This document shows positions 38,678-48,183 of a stretch of DNA of 49,107 bases, one piece after another. The position numbers and the translations under genes are program-made. Origin of the DNA: a virus. Under the pieces are notes generated by a model, which saw nothing but the letters and a program-made list of their open reading frames with translations, was not told the origin of the DNA and searched no databases. Location of the stretch: positions 1-49,107 of the IMG/VR virus record IMGVR_UViG_3300031227_000079; one strand, 5' to 3'. The number at the start of each line of letters is the position of its first letter. The stretch's first letter is position 1.

Positions 38678-40122
38678 ACCAATTCTACAACGTAGTCGAG
38701 GCGGCCAAGACTGCCGCCAAGTGTTTGGTAATAGGGGTTGTCGTCGCCCTGTTCGCCCTGGCGATAGAGAGCGTGGCGGATGGCGGTTGCCCCGGTGGCG
38801 TGTGTCCGACCCAGCAAGCTCCGCAATGGCAGGGCGTCAAGCAGACTCCCCGGCCGTTCGTGTGTCGGATTTACAATCACGTCGGACGGGAAACTAGCAT
38901 CGGCAGCGGAACGCTAGTTGCCAAGGGTGCCGACTACGGTGCGGTTGTGACTTGTGCTCACCTATTTAACGAAGGTGACGGCAGGGTGTCCGTGCGGTTT
39001 CCCGGTGGCACCAATTACTCGGCCACTGTAATTGCGAAGAATCGGCAGCACGATCTTGCGTTCGTCAAGATAACGCCAAGGCCGACCGAACCGATAGCCA
39101 GGATGGCGTCAGACTACGCCAAGCAAGGAGCACGAGTTACGCACGCTGGGTATGGCAAGGACGGACGTTACATGGAGGTTTCCGGGTCGGTCATCGGTTA
39201 TCACAAATGGAATAGCAGCGGGCGGGCCGAAGTGCTCGACGTTACCGGCGGCTCTCGGCAAGGTGATTCTGGTGGCCCGATCCTGAACGTTCAGGGCGAG
39301 CTAGTTGGCGTGCTGGCGACCACCGATGGCAAGAGCACGCAAGGCATTTTCAACGGTCGTATCTGTGCGTTCGCCATGGAGAACCGCTACGTTTTTCCCT
39401 GGAACGCGGACCTTGCCGCGAAGAAGGATAAGAACAAGCTGGAAGCGAATCGGCCCGTCGCTCCCATCGTGCAACAGCCCATTCAGCAAGCCCCGCCCGT
39501 CGACTTGTCGAGCATCAAGGCCGCCATCGTCGACTTGCAGGGTGGTGTGGATGCCAACACCAATCGACTCGCACCGCTCGAAGCGACCGCCGACAAGGCA
39601 CGGCAGTTGGCCGACCAGTGGCCGGAATTGCAAGCCGCCCTACAAAACCTGGAGCGAGTGTCAGTTACGACGACCGGACAAGCTAACAGGGCAGCCACCG
39701 ACGCCAGCAAGGCAATGGCAGCGGTGACCACCGTAGCAGGCAAGGCAGCCGAGACTCAAGCCACGGTCGACGCGGCACTCGATGAGGACGCACCCACGGG
39801 GCTTATGGGCAAGCTGAAGGCCAGACTAGACGACCGGATCGAAACGACCGTGACCGGAAAGGTGGCTGCATTCGTTGCCGAGAAGGCGGGTTGGTCGATG
39901 CCAGCGGCACTCGGAGCGACGGGCGGCGTGCTTGGCCTCATTGCCATCGGTTTGGTGTTTCTCGGGAAACGCGAGGTCGGCAAGGCCGGTGACGGTGACC
40001 AGATACTTGCCCAGCGACTTGCGGCCCTGACGCCCAACACACGAGACGATGCGATAGCCGACAAGTTGGCCGTTATGATGGCGAAACTCGACGAGAAAAT
40101 TGACACCAAGAGGGGCAAATAA
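38674..40122 (+). CDS. trypsin-like serine protease with membrane anchors and coiled coil
   Basis: The ATGA overlap and a CGGAGG site fix the start at 38674; 482 residues. A hydrophobic start (CLVIGVVVALFALAIES) suggests a signal anchor. The S1-type domain has His96 (VVTCAHLF), Asp127 (QHDLAFV) and Ser199 (GDSGGP), a complete triad. A long helical Ala/Thr-rich stretch (about 290-390) and a second membrane helix (ALGATGGVLGLIAIGLVFLG) follow. An active, membrane-tethered secreted protease is unusual in a phage and may act in lysis or host envelope modification. Confidence 0.75.
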   Translation: MNQFYNVVEAAKTAAKCLVIGVVVALFALAIESVADGGCPGGVCPTQQAPQWQGVKQTPRPFVCRIYNHVGRETSIGSGTLVAKGADYGAVVTCAHLFNEGDGRVSVRFPGGTNYSATVIAKNRQHDLAFVKITPRPTEPIARMASDYAKQGARVTHAGYGKDGRYMEVSGSVIGYHKWNSSGRAEVLDVTGGSRQGDSGGPILNVQGELVGVLATTDGKSTQGIFNGRICAFAMENRYVFPWNADLAAKKDKNKLEANRPVAPIVQQPIQQAPPVDLSSIKAAIVDLQGGVDANTNRLAPLEATADKARQLADQWPELQAALQNLERVSVTTTGQANRAATDASKAMAAVTTVAGKAAETQATVDAALDEDAPTGLMGKLKARLDDRIETTVTGKVAAFVAEKAGWSMPAALGATGGVLGLIAIGLVFLGKREVGKAGDGDQILAQRLAALTPNTRDDAIADKLAVMMAKLDEKIDTKRGK

Positions 40123-40124
40123 CA

Positions 40125-40406
40125 ATGTCAACTGCGCCCCAAACCAAGAGCGAATGCAACGCGAGACACACCAACATTTGGCGGGCTATCAAACTGGTGT
40201 TTGGGTCATTGCTGGGACTGACCACGGTGGCATGTCTCGCATTTAATACGGCCGGCAATGCCGTCGACAAGGCCCACGAGGCCCAGGAGCGGGTGGGTGA
40301 GGTGGGAGTCGGCCAGACTTATATTCTCCAAGGCATCGACCGCGTAGAGGCGTCGCAGATACGACTGGAAAACAAAGTGGATGGCATGAATGGTGGCGGC
40401 GAATGA
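40125..40406 (+). CDS. small membrane protein, holin or spanin candidate
   Basis: The 93 residues have one membrane segment (IKLVFGSLLGLTTVACLAF, about 22-40) and then a charged coiled coil (AVDKAHEAQERVGE, then ASQIRLENKVDGM). The shape, a membrane anchor plus coiled coil, resembles inner-membrane spanins or single-helix holins. It lies after the protease gene. Function is inferred from shape and place. Confidence 0.5.
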   Translation: MSTAPQTKSECNARHTNIWRAIKLVFGSLLGLTTVACLAFNTAGNAVDKAHEAQERVGEVGVGQTYILQGIDRVEASQIRLENKVDGMNGGGE

Positions 40407-41302
40407 CTCTCACCGACCAACTCGCCCTCATCGCCGTGATGTGCGACCCGGGTGACGATACCGTGTTGCCAGGCATGGATCATGCTCGCGATTTCAGCGG
40501 CTTCGACCTCAGCGATTGGCCTGCCGAGTTGTTCGACGACGTAACGATCATCAACGCCACTTTCTACTGCGAGAATTCACCATATCGCCAAGTGTTTCCC
40601 GAGGGCTGCAAGGCCACTTTCGAGCGATGTAATCTCGACAACGTGAAGCTGCCCGGTGGCTGCAAAGTAGGTGCCGACTGTTGCAATAAGCAACTTCGAT
40701 GCTTTCCGCCGACTCCCAAGAATACGAAGGCAAAAGACGGTCTGCCGGAAGGTGCCATTGATTGGCTCGTGGATGAAGCGGGCAAGCCGATCAAGCCATT
40801 TGATAGAAGGCAGTTCGTCGGAGTCGACGCTGCCACCAAGAGTGAAACCGTAATCCGCAGCCTCGACCCGGCGGACATTCCTGAAGAGCATGTGATCCGC
40901 GAGGTGTTCACTCAATCCGAACTCGCTGCGTTGCATGATGCTGATTTCCAGGCCGAGACAGCGAAGGGCAGTAAGCCCCTGCGAGGCAAAGCCGCCTGGT
41001 TCAAGGGTGTGCCGAAAATCATTTCGACAAACACTACCACTGACACAATTGAATTGCCCACCAAAGAATGGCGAAAATGGCAGATGCTTAGGCGATGGGG
41101 CCACTTCGATTCAGAACCGAAGAACATCACGCCCCTAGTTCACAAGGCTGGTACGGTGACCTTGCGTGGCTCGGTTACACGACACAAGGCTGAGGGCCCA
41201 GCTTGGCTGCATCGCGGCGAGACGGAGGCCGACGTTATCGCTCGCAAGCAAGTGCTGGCGGATGTACGAGCAAGGGCAGTTGAGCCGGAGGCAGTGAAAT
41301 AA
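40403..41302 (+). CDS. hypothetical protein with pentapeptide-like start
   Basis: The ATGA overlap fixes the start; 299 residues. Residues about 30-90 (SGFDLSDWPAELFDDVTIIN, then CKATFERCNLDNVKLPGG) have a pentapeptide-repeat-like rhythm. The rest is mixed and charged without clear motifs. It directly precedes the spike gene (TAATG overlap), so it may be a fibre-associated protein or chaperone. Confidence 0.55.
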   Translation: MTLTDQLALIAVMCDPGDDTVLPGMDHARDFSGFDLSDWPAELFDDVTIINATFYCENSPYRQVFPEGCKATFERCNLDNVKLPGGCKVGADCCNKQLRCFPPTPKNTKAKDGLPEGAIDWLVDEAGKPIKPFDRRQFVGVDAATKSETVIRSLDPADIPEEHVIREVFTQSELAALHDADFQAETAKGSKPLRGKAAWFKGVPKIISTNTTTDTIELPTKEWRKWQMLRRWGHFDSEPKNITPLVHKAGTVTLRGSVTRHKAEGPAWLHRGETEADVIARKQVLADVRARAVEPEAVK

Positions 41303-42627
41303 TGGCAGAACTCCATGCTGATACAGTCTGGGAAATGCGAACCACCGGTGACAACACCAACGGCGGTGGATTCTATGATAGCAACCCTGGCACGTCGGTT
41401 GATTACTCGCAACAAGCCACTGCCCAACTATCGTTGACCGACCTGGCGATGGTGACGGGCGGAACTACGCTTACCTCCGCAACAGGTGGATTCACTGCCG
41501 CGATGGACGGCAACCTCCTTCACATCACCAGCGGCACCAACTTCACGGCCGCTTGGTATCAGATGACGTACGTAGACTCCAACACGGCCACGCTCAACAA
41601 AGATGCGACGAACGGGAGTGACGCGAGTGCCGGAGTGGGAAAAGTTGGCGGATGCCTTGGAATATTGACATCGGCGGTATTGCAAGAAGGGACGGAAACA
41701 TACAATACAATCTATGTTAAAAGCGGAACCTTTATCGCCACATTAGACGCCTCTGGTTATTATGGCGCCACTAATTTGTCTATTATTGGTTATGAGACGA
41801 ACAGAGGAGACAATCCTTTAGGAGATGCAAGACCAGTATTCATCATGGGGGGGTATGCTCTTTCGGCAGGGACCCCCACACTTTGGAAAAACATTAGGGT
41901 TACTAGTACGGCCAATCGGGGTGTTGATTGTAGTAGTGGTGGGTACTATTACAATGTGTCCGTAGCAAACACTTCTGGAACGAGTAGCCGCACTGGAGTT
42001 GGCTTCAATAGTTACTCTTACTTTTTCAAGAGCTCTATTTCTTGTACTAATGGTTATTGTATATTCCAAAGGACTTCTGGAACACCCGACATCCTTTATT
42101 CTTTTCTTCACGATTGTGCTGAAGGTTTCACGGTATACGACAACATCCGCTGTACAAATACCATTTTTTCTAATTGCTCTGCCTATGGGTTGCGTGTGAA
42201 GCGTGGTGGATTGTTTCAGGTGACAAATGGAATATTTTATAATTGTGGGACAGGTATCTATGTCGAGAACTTAGATAAAAAAACGCAAATAGTAAATACC
42301 ATAATCAATTCCTGTGACACTGGAATAAATTCAATAGTGGATACTGATTACAAGGTACTTAGCTATGTTAATTTTTACGGCAACACAACCGACCGGACGA
42401 ACGTAACGGCTGGCGACAGCGACACCACCCACGATCCCAAATTCGTCGACGCAGGCAACGGCGATTTCCGCTTACAATCCGATTCACTTTGCGCCACTGC
42501 CGGAGTGCCAATCACTCTCGGCACTGGAGGCAACACGGTGACGACTTATCAAGGGGCGGTGCCGGCGGTTGCAAGTGCGGGTGGTGGTAGTGCAACGCGA
42601 CTCGTAGGTGGAGTATTAGTAGGATGA
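41302..42627 (+). CDS. tail spike or fibre protein with right-handed beta-helix
   Basis: The 441 residues are a Thr/Gly/Asn-rich beta protein. Residues about 120-370 have short repeating strands with stacked Asn, Cys and Gly (YNVSVANTSGTSSRTGVGFN, then NGIFYNCGTGIYVENL), as in parallel beta-helix spikes. The part encoded by about 41660-42400 is much richer in A and T than its flanks, suggesting an exchanged receptor-binding domain. It should bind or cut a host surface glycan. Confidence 0.65.
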   Translation: MAELHADTVWEMRTTGDNTNGGGFYDSNPGTSVDYSQQATAQLSLTDLAMVTGGTTLTSATGGFTAAMDGNLLHITSGTNFTAAWYQMTYVDSNTATLNKDATNGSDASAGVGKVGGCLGILTSAVLQEGTETYNTIYVKSGTFIATLDASGYYGATNLSIIGYETNRGDNPLGDARPVFIMGGYALSAGTPTLWKNIRVTSTANRGVDCSSGGYYYNVSVANTSGTSSRTGVGFNSYSYFFKSSISCTNGYCIFQRTSGTPDILYSFLHDCAEGFTVYDNIRCTNTIFSNCSAYGLRVKRGGLFQVTNGIFYNCGTGIYVENLDKKTQIVNTIINSCDTGINSIVDTDYKVLSYVNFYGNTTDRTNVTAGDSDTTHDPKFVDAGNGDFRLQSDSLCATAGVPITLGTGGNTVTTYQGAVPAVASAGGGSATRLVGGVLVG

Positions 42628-43316
42628 GCAAATATCTAGGCGACGTTGCGGCTAACTCAATTGTCACATTTACGTGGAGTACCAACGATGGTAGTGGTGG
42701 CTCCATCACCCGCTCGACCGATGGCACGATTCAAGTCTACAAGGATTCGTCGGCCACCCAAACCGTCGAGGGCGTGACTGATACCGAAGACTTTGACTCG
42801 CTCACGGGCGTGCATCACTGTGCCGTCAACACGGCCATCAACACCACATTCTATGCGACGGGTTCGGACTTCCATGTGGTGCTGAATGGGTCGGTAATCG
42901 ACACGCAAACCGTCAACGCATCGCTGGCACAGTTTAGCGTTGAGAATCGGTACACGCGAGGGACGGATTCGGCATACACGGGGACGCCTCCCAGTGCCGC
43001 GACGATTGCCACCACGACCAACACAACGCTCTCGACCGCCCACGGTGCGGGAAGCTGGCTAAGTGGTAGTAGTACCGGCCTGAACACCACGCAAACGGAA
43101 GCGGCCGTCACCTCGGCACTCAATACGGCCGTCCCCTCTAGCCCGACTGCTAACAGCACGTTTGACCACCTCGTCGTGATCGACGCCCAAGTCGGCGGCG
43201 TGACCAATACTGATACGGCCAATCAGGTCGGTTTCAATGACCGGAGCGGCAGCGAAGTTGCCCGCAACACATACGGCACCGGTGACGGTGAACGAACGGC
43301 ACGCACTCTACCATAG
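42624..43316 (+). CDS. fibre-associated structural protein
   Basis: ATGA overlap with the spike gene; 230 residues, Thr/Ser/Asn/Gly-rich and beta-like (YLGDVAANSIVTFTWSTNDG early, VVIDAQVGGVTNTDTANQVG late). The pattern is common in phage proteins next to tail fibres. No catalytic motif is visible. Confidence 0.6.
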   Translation: MSKYLGDVAANSIVTFTWSTNDGSGGSITRSTDGTIQVYKDSSATQTVEGVTDTEDFDSLTGVHHCAVNTAINTTFYATGSDFHVVLNGSVIDTQTVNASLAQFSVENRYTRGTDSAYTGTPPSAATIATTTNTTLSTAHGAGSWLSGSSTGLNTTQTEAAVTSALNTAVPSSPTANSTFDHLVVIDAQVGGVTNTDTANQVGFNDRSGSEVARNTYGTGDGERTARTLP

Positions 43317-43327
43317 GAGATAACCCG

Positions 43328-43879
43328 ATGGCCACAAAAGCACACGGAAACATCCCGATTGACCTCATGTCGGGCGGGCTAACCACCATCGAATATGAGC
43401 ACCACGAAATACACGACGGCGATATGTTTTCCGCAACTGCGAGAACGGCCGTTAACGCTCTCGACATCGCCACGCCACTGACCATGATGATAACGACGCC
43501 TGATAGCGACAAGTTGATCCATACTGTTTTTAGCAGCAGTACGTCGGCCTCCGCGTGGCTCTCTATCGTCGAGTCACCGACCAACGCTACGGGCGGCTCC
43601 ACCATTGTGGAATATAACCGCAACCGCAATTCGACCTCTGAGGCAACTGCCGTGGCAGTTAGTGTCGTGACCGGCAGCGACCTCACAGGCACCGAGATCG
43701 CCAACACCATCATCGGCGGTGGGCAGAGGTCCGGCAGATACGGCGGCTCGACTCGCAGTGCGGAGGAGTGGGTATTGGCGGCAAATACATCATATGTTGC
43801 CACGTTGCTGAGTGTTGCCGACAACAATACCGGCACCCTCGGCATCGACTGGTACGAGCACACGACCACCGATACATAA
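43328..43879 (+). CDS. phage structural protein upstream of portal
   Basis: The 183 residues begin with a charged linker (YEHHEIHDGDMFSATA) and continue as a beta-sandwich-like protein (STIVEYNRNRNSTSEATA, then TSYVATLLSVADNNTGT). I recall similar proteins, with the HHEIHEGD-like phrase, as virion decoration or fibre parts in many phages. Its exact place in the particle is unknown. Confidence 0.6.
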   Translation: MATKAHGNIPIDLMSGGLTTIEYEHHEIHDGDMFSATARTAVNALDIATPLTMMITTPDSDKLIHTVFSSSTSASAWLSIVESPTNATGGSTIVEYNRNRNSTSEATAVAVSVVTGSDLTGTEIANTIIGGGQRSGRYGGSTRSAEEWVLAANTSYVATLLSVADNNTGTLGIDWYEHTTTDT

Positions 43880-43889
43880 AGGCGAGCCG

Positions 43890-45671
43890 ATGGCAACCAC
43901 TGACATAGACACGCTCCGCGAACAGCACGAGGTCGCCAAGCTGACCCACGAGACGGCACTTCTCCAGGCTGAGACGGCGGCCATTACCGGCATCGCCACG
44001 CCCGGCATGACTGTGAATATTCCCGAGGCGTATGGCGACATGCTCGACCCGTCGGAGTATCCGTTCAACGATCAGTTTGGTCGGCCGGCGTATGGTCGCG
44101 GTGCCCAGCTTGGCGAGCGGCGGGACGGTGACAACCCGCCAGTCTTCCAGACCGAGATGGAACTGACCAACATCAGGGCCATCGGCCGCACGCTCTACAA
44201 CTGCAACCCGACAGCCAAGGCAGCATTGGCCAATCTGGCTAACTACGTCCTCGGCACTGGGTTTGAGTATAAGGTGGTGCCGCGGCGACGTGAGAAGCCC
44301 GAGCCCGAACTGATGGATACCTGCCAGGCGGTGCTTGACGATTTCATTGATGAGAACAACTGGACGGGTAACGCGGAGAGCGAACGAACCCCACGGGAAA
44401 GAGAACTTTTCATTCGCGGCCATCGTGATGGTGAGGCATTGCTTCCGCTCTACCATGTTGGGCATGGTCACGTTCAGACGCGAATCTTCGAGCCCGAGCA
44501 ACTGACTGAACCAGTGAGTGCGTCGGCTGTTGAGCAGGCATATGGGCTAGAAATGGACCGGCCCGTGTCTTGGAAGTTTGGCGTACACACGCCCGACGAT
44601 GACACCGAAACCCGCTGGGGTTATCACATCCGGTGGGAGACGCCAGAGTCGCAGACTTCACAGTATTTCCCCGCCGATAAGATGGTTCACATCAAATGGA
44701 ATACAGATAGCAACATTAAGCGGGGCGTTTCCGACTTCTACGCGGTTTACGAATACCTGGAAGATGCCCATAAGCTGGTCCGTAACACGGCCAAGGGCCA
44801 CGCCATCATGGCGGCCATCGCATTCATCCGGCAACATGCGAACGGCACTAAGTCACAAGTCGAGGCCATGCAATCGTCGTCCGCGTGGGGCACGTATCGC
44901 CAGCCAACACGGAACCAGGGCACCAGGACGCAAACTCAACAGAAGTTTGATTCTGGCACGGTGCTTGACGTTTCCAAGGGGCTGGAATACAAGGCTGGCC
45001 CGATGGCCGAGCAAGGCGTGGGCCAAGCTGCCGTGACAGTCCAGCAGGCCACTCTCCGCGTTGTCGGAACTAACTGGTCAATGCCAGAGTGGATGATAAG
45101 CGGCGACTCGTCAAACTCTGCCTATGCCTCTTCTCTAGTGGCTGAATCTCCGTTCGTGAAATTCTGTCAAGTAGAACAAAAACTCTATGGTGGTTTTTGC
45201 ACTAGCGTGATGTGGAAGGCACTTCGCATTGCCCACTCGGCGGGCCGCTTTGATGCGTTCCATTTGTCGTTCGGTGAAATCAAGCGGCTGCTGCGAATCA
45301 AAGTCGATACACCTATCGTCCAATCCCGCGACCGCAACATCGAAACCAACCGGCTCAAGATACTTGACGATGACGGGATTATTTCACCCGAAACGCGGAG
45401 CAACGAAGAGGGCTACAACCGCGACAACGAGGTGGAGTTAGGGGCCAAGCGGAGTGAGGCAACTTCCCCCTTTGCCGGCGGCGACCAGCCAGGGACACCA
45501 GTGGAAGACCAATCGACACGCGAACCGCAAGCGGGGAACCTCGGAACGGCCGAGCGGAATGTGCCCGTCGAGAAGCAGCAAGAGGGCAACCGACTCCAGC
45601 AAGCGGCCTCGCTCTTGTGGGAACATTACCCGGCCGCGTCGGCCGATGTAGCCGGGGGAACGGATGCCTGA
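43890..45671 (+). CDS. phage portal protein
   Basis: I start at the ATG at 43890 (AAGGCGAG site), giving 593 residues. The core fits lambda-type portals: TNIRAIGRTLYNCNPTAKAA early, then RELFIRGHRDGEALLPLY, FPADKMVHIKWNTDSNIKRG, GVSDFYAVYEYL, and GTNWSMPEWMISGDSSN. The end is hydrophilic and disordered. The dodecameric portal is the DNA entry vertex. It overlaps the next head gene by eight bases, as expected. Confidence 0.8.
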   Translation: MATTDIDTLREQHEVAKLTHETALLQAETAAITGIATPGMTVNIPEAYGDMLDPSEYPFNDQFGRPAYGRGAQLGERRDGDNPPVFQTEMELTNIRAIGRTLYNCNPTAKAALANLANYVLGTGFEYKVVPRRREKPEPELMDTCQAVLDDFIDENNWTGNAESERTPRERELFIRGHRDGEALLPLYHVGHGHVQTRIFEPEQLTEPVSASAVEQAYGLEMDRPVSWKFGVHTPDDDTETRWGYHIRWETPESQTSQYFPADKMVHIKWNTDSNIKRGVSDFYAVYEYLEDAHKLVRNTAKGHAIMAAIAFIRQHANGTKSQVEAMQSSSAWGTYRQPTRNQGTRTQTQQKFDSGTVLDVSKGLEYKAGPMAEQGVGQAAVTVQQATLRVVGTNWSMPEWMISGDSSNSAYASSLVAESPFVKFCQVEQKLYGGFCTSVMWKALRIAHSAGRFDAFHLSFGEIKRLLRIKVDTPIVQSRDRNIETNRLKILDDDGIISPETRSNEEGYNRDNEVELGAKRSEATSPFAGGDQPGTPVEDQSTREPQAGNLGTAERNVPVEKQQEGNRLQQAASLLWEHYPAASADVAGGTDA

Positions 45672-46245
45672 ACTCCCCACTCGCCAACGTCACGAGGACG
45701 AGATTGCCTCCGCTCTCGTGCTCCTATTCTCCGAGTGGGACGGTCGTCTCGTGTGGGACAGAATCGCATTTGCTGGCAATGTCGAGTCGGTTCTCGAACC
45801 CCGCCTTGTCCAAATCCACAAGGAAGCCAGTGCGAATTTTGCGGCCGACCTGGGCATAGACCTCGCCGACGAAGAAATTGCACGAAATGCCGAGCGGTGG
45901 GCGGCGAGTTACACCCGCCCGCTTGCGAGTGAAATTGCCCAGAACACTACACCCGGTGAGGTCGGAGCGTTCAGCCCTAACCGTGCCGACATGATAGCCA
46001 CGACCGAAACGACACGGACAATCACGGCGGCCGAGACGGCCCTTGCGGCGGTGGTTGTCACGATGGCGGTCGATGACGGTGGGCGTGAAATGCGGTCTGT
46101 TTGGTACACTTCACTTGACGAGCGGGTTTGCCCAATTTGCCGACCGCTTCATGGAACTGGGTTGGAGGTGTATGGGCGAGTCAGTGCGAACGGACCACCA
46201 GCCCACCCGCGTTGTCGATGTTCCCTTGAGTGGAGATTAACCTAA
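45664..46245 (+). CDS. phage minor head protein (Mu gpF / SPP1 gp7 type)
   Basis: The 193-residue protein ends with the family signature: ERVCPICRPLHG, then GPPAHPRCRCSLEW, in which Cys and His could bind metal. The first part is helical. Members are minor head morphogenesis proteins associated with the portal. The start overlaps the portal by eight bases. Confidence 0.8.
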   Translation: MPELPTRQRHEDEIASALVLLFSEWDGRLVWDRIAFAGNVESVLEPRLVQIHKEASANFAADLGIDLADEEIARNAERWAASYTRPLASEIAQNTTPGEVGAFSPNRADMIATTETTRTITAAETALAAVVVTMAVDDGGREMRSVWYTSLDERVCPICRPLHGTGLEVYGRVSANGPPAHPRCRCSLEWRLT

Positions 46246-47270
46246 TGCGGAAGCAAACACTACGGGAAATTCAGACGGCCGATGGTGCGGAAGTCGACCG
46301 CGAGGCAGGCGTCATCCGTGGCGTCAAGGTACTTGGCTACGAATCGCTGAACGACCGCACCTACGAGAGGGCGGCAGTCAAAAAAGCCATCCCGATGTAC
46401 GAAGGCATCCGCGTCAACATCGACCACAACGACAAGCAGAACCCCAGCAAAGACCGGCGAGTTGCCGACCGCTTCGGCCGACTCGTTAACATCCACGAAA
46501 CCAAGACGGGACTAGTGGGCGACCTGGAATATCTCAAGTCCCATCGACTGGCCGAACAGACCACGGAAGTGGCCGACCGTATGCCTGAAATGTTAGGGCT
46601 CTCGCACAACGCCGAAGGTCGAACTCGTCGCGACAAGGGCCGCACAATCGTCGAAGAAATCACCCGCGTCCGATCCGTCGATCTGGTATCAGACCCGGCT
46701 ACAACCCGTTCACTTTTCGAGTCGGAGGATATGACCGTGACCAAAACCATCCGAGAGATCATCGAAACCAGCAAGCACAAAGTCGGCGTGGCCATCCTTC
46801 GCGAAATGGTTGGCGAGGAAGTGATGGACCCGGAAATGGCCGTCGAGTCCCCGGAGCCTCCGGCCGAGGAAGAGGCCGACCCCGATTCGGACGCCGAGAT
46901 TACGATGGCCCTCCACACGGCAGCCAAGGCCGCGATTGACGACACCTCGCTCGACCCCACCGCGACCGCCGCGAAGGTCAAGGAGATCCTCAAGGCCGAA
47001 GAGAAGCTGTTGGGCGGTGGCAAGGAGCCATCGTCCGAGCCAGCGTCCGAGCCCGCCGACAGCGAACCGGCCGCCGAGAGTGCGGCAATCGCCAAGCTCG
47101 AAAAGAAGATTGATGCACTGGCCGAGAGCCACGCCAAAGCTATCACCGACCTCAAGGGCCGTATCGGTGTCGAGATACCGAAGGGTGGCCAAACCATTAC
47201 CGAGTCGGCAAACGGCAACTTCAAGCCTGCCACTACTGCCGAGGAATTCCGCACAAGGATCATACGTTGA
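46245..47270 (+). CDS. prohead protease fused to scaffold-like domain
   Basis: The ATG overlaps the previous TAA (TAATG). The first part (residues about 1-160: VNIDHNDKQNPSKDRRVADR, then RMPEMLGLSHNAEGR and VRSVDLVSDPATTRSLFES) follows the prohead-protease layout with a conserved His. Residues about 180-300 are acidic and Ala/Glu-rich, then a helical end (IAKLEKKIDALAESHAKAI), like a scaffold. Such fusions cut themselves and the capsid during maturation. It lies before the capsid gene as usual. Confidence 0.7.
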   Translation: MRKQTLREIQTADGAEVDREAGVIRGVKVLGYESLNDRTYERAAVKKAIPMYEGIRVNIDHNDKQNPSKDRRVADRFGRLVNIHETKTGLVGDLEYLKSHRLAEQTTEVADRMPEMLGLSHNAEGRTRRDKGRTIVEEITRVRSVDLVSDPATTRSLFESEDMTVTKTIREIIETSKHKVGVAILREMVGEEVMDPEMAVESPEPPAEEEADPDSDAEITMALHTAAKAAIDDTSLDPTATAAKVKEILKAEEKLLGGGKEPSSEPASEPADSEPAAESAAIAKLEKKIDALAESHAKAITDLKGRIGVEIPKGGQTITESANGNFKPATTAEEFRTRIIR

Positions 47271-48151
47271 GCGACCGCGAAGAACTGCATGTTTTCATCG
47301 GAATGCCGCACTACGGGCAAATGCAACCGGGGGCGGCTCGTGCCATGTATCGGTTTGCGACCGAGCCCGGCAGTGGGCTGACTCTCACTGAGGGCAACGC
47401 CGGCGGCAGTCTCTTGGCTCGCACGTTCAATCAGTTATGGGGCACGGCGATCAGCAACGCAGCTCGCGGCAGTGTCACGCATTTCGCCATGATGCACGCG
47501 GACATTGAACCGCTGGCCTACACGGACGATAACCAGTCCAAGCGTCAGTGGTGGCTTGATATCCTGCTGGACGAGATGGAGCGGACTAACGCCGACGTGA
47601 TTGGTGTCGTGTCGCCCATTAAGGACCAGCGGGGGCTAACGTCCATCGCCGTCGACAACCCGGTCGATCCGTGGCAAGTGTCGCGGCGGTTGACGATGCG
47701 GGAAATCCTCGAACTGCCCGGGACGTTCGACGCGGCCGACCTGACGCGGGCGGGGCTCAATCCCGATGGTAGCCCGATACTCGTCAACACGGGCATGATG
47801 CTCGTTGACCTCCGCAAGCCGTGGATATTCGAGACGGAAGAGGATGGCCAGACGCTCAAGGCCCACTTCGAGATTGACGACCGGATAACGTGGGACGCTA
47901 AACAGAAGATGGCGTGCGTCCAAGTCATCCCCGAGGACTGGAAGTTCTCCCGTCAAGCCCATGCGGCCGGTGCGAAAGTATGTGCCACCCAGAAAGTGAA
48001 GCTACACCATCGTGGAGAAATCGCCTACGACAACCATCTGCCGTGGGGCAGTCAGATATTCGACGTGGAATCAATTGGCCTTTCGCCACCGATTCAGGAC
48101 ACTGAGCCAGCACTTGACGAATCGCCGGAACTAGAGCCGGCGTTGACATAA
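47267..48151 (+). CDS. GT-A-type glycosyltransferase-like protein in the head cluster
   Basis: It starts with a TTG overlapping the protease stop (TTGA); 294 residues. The pattern is GT-A: HVFIGMPHYGQMQP at the start, HFAMMHADIEP (residues 72-82) as the likely metal-binding DxD variant, ADVIGVVSPIKD, NTGMMLVD in the middle and a late KVKLHHRGEIAYDN. Acceptor and sugar are unknown. Its place between protease and capsid suggests capsid or decoration glycosylation, by inference. Confidence 0.6.
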   Translation: MSDREELHVFIGMPHYGQMQPGAARAMYRFATEPGSGLTLTEGNAGGSLLARTFNQLWGTAISNAARGSVTHFAMMHADIEPLAYTDDNQSKRQWWLDILLDEMERTNADVIGVVSPIKDQRGLTSIAVDNPVDPWQVSRRLTMREILELPGTFDAADLTRAGLNPDGSPILVNTGMMLVDLRKPWIFETEEDGQTLKAHFEIDDRITWDAKQKMACVQVIPEDWKFSRQAHAAGAKVCATQKVKLHHRGEIAYDNHLPWGSQIFDVESIGLSPPIQDTEPALDESPELEPALT

Positions 48152-48183
48152 CAACTAATAACAGAGAATAAGGAGAAAACAAA

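Noticed and set aside
48143-48171. Promoter before the decoration gene (TTGACA at 48143)
   Set aside because: The -35 is perfect but it lies at the end of a coding region and the best -10 at a normal distance (GAATAA) is poor.
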